Source: Chryseobacterium antibioticum (GTDB lineage Bacteria; Bacteroidota; Bacteroidia; Flavobacteriales; Weeksellaceae). From it: DNA of 64,000 bases. A program made the position numbers and the translations under genes. A model generated the notes under the pieces. The model worked only from the letters and a program-made list of their open reading frames with translations, was not told where the DNA came from and did no database searches. Shown here one piece after another: positions 62,546 to 64,000 of the stretch. The stretch spans positions 86,067 through 150,066 of the forward strand of contig NZ_JABBGI010000013.1 in assembly GCF_012927325.1 (NCBI RefSeq), in the 5' to 3' direction. Positions within the stretch are counted from its first letter, which is position 1, and every line of letters starts with the position of its first letter.

Positions 62546-63037
62546 CTAAAATCTCTCCCAAAAAAAAGGGGGTTCAATTCCCAAAGCTCTCAAATAGGTA
62601 TATCCCTGGCCTCTGTGGTGAATTTCATTATCTACAAAATAAAGAATGTTCTGATACACCGGAAATTCGTACTGTCCGAATAAATTGAAAGTTTCCTGGA
62701 AACGTTCTTCAGTGATCTGGCTGAAATAATGGTTGATCACTTCTGTTTCCTCATCCCATTTTGTTAAGAGGTCTTCTTTGGTTTTCGGGTTGAATCCTTC
62801 TTCATTGTAAGCTTCCATATTTTTGTTAACGATTCCTTTTAAAGCAGGTCCTCCAATGCTGATCAGTTCTAATGCCAGTTTCGCGAAAGGCCTCATTCCA
62901 CCTACAGAAAATTCGAATAGTTCTTTTTCAGGGAAAGCCTCGATCACTCTTCTTGTCAGGTTTCTGTGTCCTTGCCAGTGTTCTAATAATTGGTCGGAAG
63001 TCATAAACTGTTTTGTGGCTGTGGCTGTAGTTGTCAT
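62546..63037 (-). CDS. DinB-family four-helix-bundle protein
   Basis: A 163-residue protein with the DinB/YfiT pattern: HWQGHRNLTRRVIEAFP near residue 20, FSVGGMRPFAKLALELISIG in the middle, and EIHHRGQGYTYLRALGIEPP at the end. The spaced histidines are the likely metal ligands. Members act in thiol-transfer or stress response, but functions are mostly unknown. It is convergent with the WYL regulator gene and separated from it by a terminator. Confidence 0.85.
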   Translation of the reverse strand: MTTTATATKQFMTSDQLLEHWQGHRNLTRRVIEAFPEKELFEFSVGGMRPFAKLALELISIGGPALKGIVNKNMEAYNEEGFNPKTKEDLLTKWDEETEVINHYFSQITEERFQETFNLFGQYEFPVYQNILYFVDNEIHHRGQGYTYLRALGIEPPFFWERF

Positions 63038-63221
63038 AATTGTATTGTTTTAGTTTGTTATTGTTGATACAAAGATAAGATGGGGTTATGACAACAGCTT
63101 GTCAGTAGGATTTTTGGTGCTGAAAAAATATTTTTTTTCTTTGCTAAAATATAAACGTATATTTCTCCGTTTAGATGTAAATTGCATGAATAAATAAATG
63201 CCACGCTATTAAAATCTCGAA

Positions 63222-63806
63222 ATGAAGAAGTATATTTTGCCTGTTATTCCTCTTTTTTTATTCATCTCATGTAATAAAATTGAAGAGAAAATAGACGAGA
63301 CTGTTCAGAAAACCACCGAAACTGTGCAACAGAAAGCGCAACAGGCGGTAGAAGAGACTGTCAAGAAGACCGTCAGCGAATCCCTTAATTCTTTAACCAA
63401 TTCCCAGGACGTAAAATTTAATCAGGTGTTTCCTGATGGAGGAAAACCTGTCGTTTCAGAAGAAACTGGAAAGAAATTTAAATTTCCAAACGGTTCCGAA
63501 GGATATATCTTTAAATACAAATCAGACATCGCTGTATTGCTTCCTTTCCTGGAAAAGCAAACTACTTCTGACGAGAACAAATCAGATAAAACAGCCCGTA
63601 AAATAGACGGACAAAGCATCATAGACAAAATAAGTTTTGTCTCAAAATTTCTTCCTGAAAATACTTTTGATACCAGTTTTCTGGAAGATATTAAGAGTGA
63701 TAAAAATATAGAATATTACAAACTGAAAAGGTTTCCCAACAACAGTACAATAATCTATAACCCTAAAAACCAGACCATCATACAATACGTAGAGGTAAAT
63801 AAATAA
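63222..63806 (+). CDS. Lipoprotein with an amphipathic helical segment, unknown function
   Basis: A 194-residue protein with a lipoprotein signal peptide ending FLFISC (lipidated Cys17). A segment of about 40 residues has repeated ETV-x-x patterns (DETVQKTTETVQQKAQQAVEE region), likely a long amphipathic helix or coiled coil. The C-terminal ~110 residues (FPNGSEGYIFKYKSD, FDTSFLEDIKSD, STIIYNPKNQTIIQYVEV) look like a small beta domain. No family recognised. A terminator follows. Confidence 0.8.
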   Translation: MKKYILPVIPLFLFISCNKIEEKIDETVQKTTETVQQKAQQAVEETVKKTVSESLNSLTNSQDVKFNQVFPDGGKPVVSEETGKKFKFPNGSEGYIFKYKSDIAVLLPFLEKQTTSDENKSDKTARKIDGQSIIDKISFVSKFLPENTFDTSFLEDIKSDKNIEYYKLKRFPNNSTIIYNPKNQTIIQYVEVNK

Positions 63807-63814
63807 TTTGTGAG

Positions 63815-63842
63815 TGACCGGATTTATCCGGTCATTTTTTTT
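63815..63842 (+). terminator. Terminator after the lipoprotein gene
   Basis: TGACCGGA pairs with TCCGGTCA (63815-63834), followed by an eight-base T run. It is the last clear feature before the end of the window. Confidence 0.85.
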
Positions 63843-63866
63843 ATTCATAACAAATTCAATAGGAAC

Positions 63867-63878
63867 GGGCTTTAGCCC
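63867..63878. repeat. Short palindromic element GGGCTTTAGCCC
   Basis: GGGC-TTTA-GCCC within GAACGGGCTTTAGCCCAA. A degenerate relative (CAACGGGCTTAAATGGCT) occurs at 37371. Such GGGCTTTAGCCC units are, as far as I recall, recurrent intergenic elements in Flavobacteriia; a repeat search is needed to confirm. The last ~120 bases hold no gene start that I can support. Confidence 0.3.
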
Positions 63879-64000
63879 AATGTCATTAAGATATGGATTT
63901 AATACGTTGATTATCAGTTATTTTAATTGTTTTTTTGGTTTGTTTTTTGTATATTTAACAGTGAATCAAGCAGTTAAATCGAGAAGAAAAAAAGTAAATG

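Noticed and set aside
1..64000. tRNA or rRNA genes, CRISPR arrays, transposases, integrases or prophage genes
   Set aside because: None was recognised on either strand by eye; short undetected RNAs cannot be excluded.

Overview
The window looks like the chromosome of a low-G+C Bacteroidota in the class Flavobacteriia, most likely Chryseobacterium or a close relative in the Weeksellaceae. Pointers are type IX secretion (T9SS) sorting domains and the regulator PorX, a fused LpxC/FabZ, two LpxD-type acyltransferases, TAnnTTTG-type -7 promoter motifs and no obvious Shine-Dalgarno sequences. Species assignment is inference from gene content. I see no tRNA, rRNA, CRISPR array, insertion sequence or prophage.

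Layout. 1-840: the end of glyA and a recX-like gene. 849-33951: a roughly 33-kb surface polysaccharide (capsule or O-antigen) locus, almost entirely on the + strand with short gaps or overlaps, closed by a strong terminator at 33961. 34047-38097: rimO, two related secreted proteins and an RlpA-like protein. 38161-43614: a minus-strand block with xth, a YciI-like gene, porX, an S41 protease and an NYN-domain protein. 43829-51611: an HD hydrolase, lpxD-lpxC/fabZ-lpxA, efp, a second lpxD-like gene, sucD and an outer-membrane barrel protein. 51784-64000: an ABC exporter pair, a small T9SS cargo protein, hemB, an unknown protein, a TM2 protein, lptB with a C-terminal extension, an ABCB-type exporter, an AhpD-like protein, Crp/Fnr and WYL regulators, a DinB-fold protein and a lipoprotein.

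The polysaccharide locus reads as a Wzx/Wzy pathway: initiating transferase (32433), glycosyltransferases (19814, 30330, probably the GT-C protein at 10942), flippase (14126), two polymerase-like proteins (15363, 28032), and Wza- and Wzc-like export proteins (4063, 4892). The sugar genes resemble Pseudomonas aeruginosa O-antigen pathways. WbpA/B/E/D-like enzymes would make UDP-GlcNAc3NAcA. WbpG with HisH- and HisF-like partners would turn an acetamido group into acetamidino. CapE/CapF/CapG would make UDP-L-FucNAc. A WbpM/PglF-type dehydratase with a PglE-like aminotransferase and a WbpV-like reductase would make 6-deoxy-amino sugars. An AsnB-type enzyme may amidate a uronic acid.

The most distinctive observation is an L-2-hydroxyglutarate oxidase gene (8592-9782) lying between the WbpA-like and WbpE-like genes. 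WbpB-type dehydrogenases regenerate NAD+ by reducing 2-oxoglutarate to 2-hydroxyglutarate, so the locus may carry its own enzyme to return this by-product to 2-oxoglutarate. The HisF-like protein also lacks the Asp11 needed for histidine synthesis, in line with an amidination role. Other points of interest are a beta-helix protein and a T9SS cargo protein inside the locus, a roughly 110-residue extension on LptB, probable near-leaderless transcripts for lpxD and lptB, and a TTAAC cluster upstream of the rlpA-like gene.
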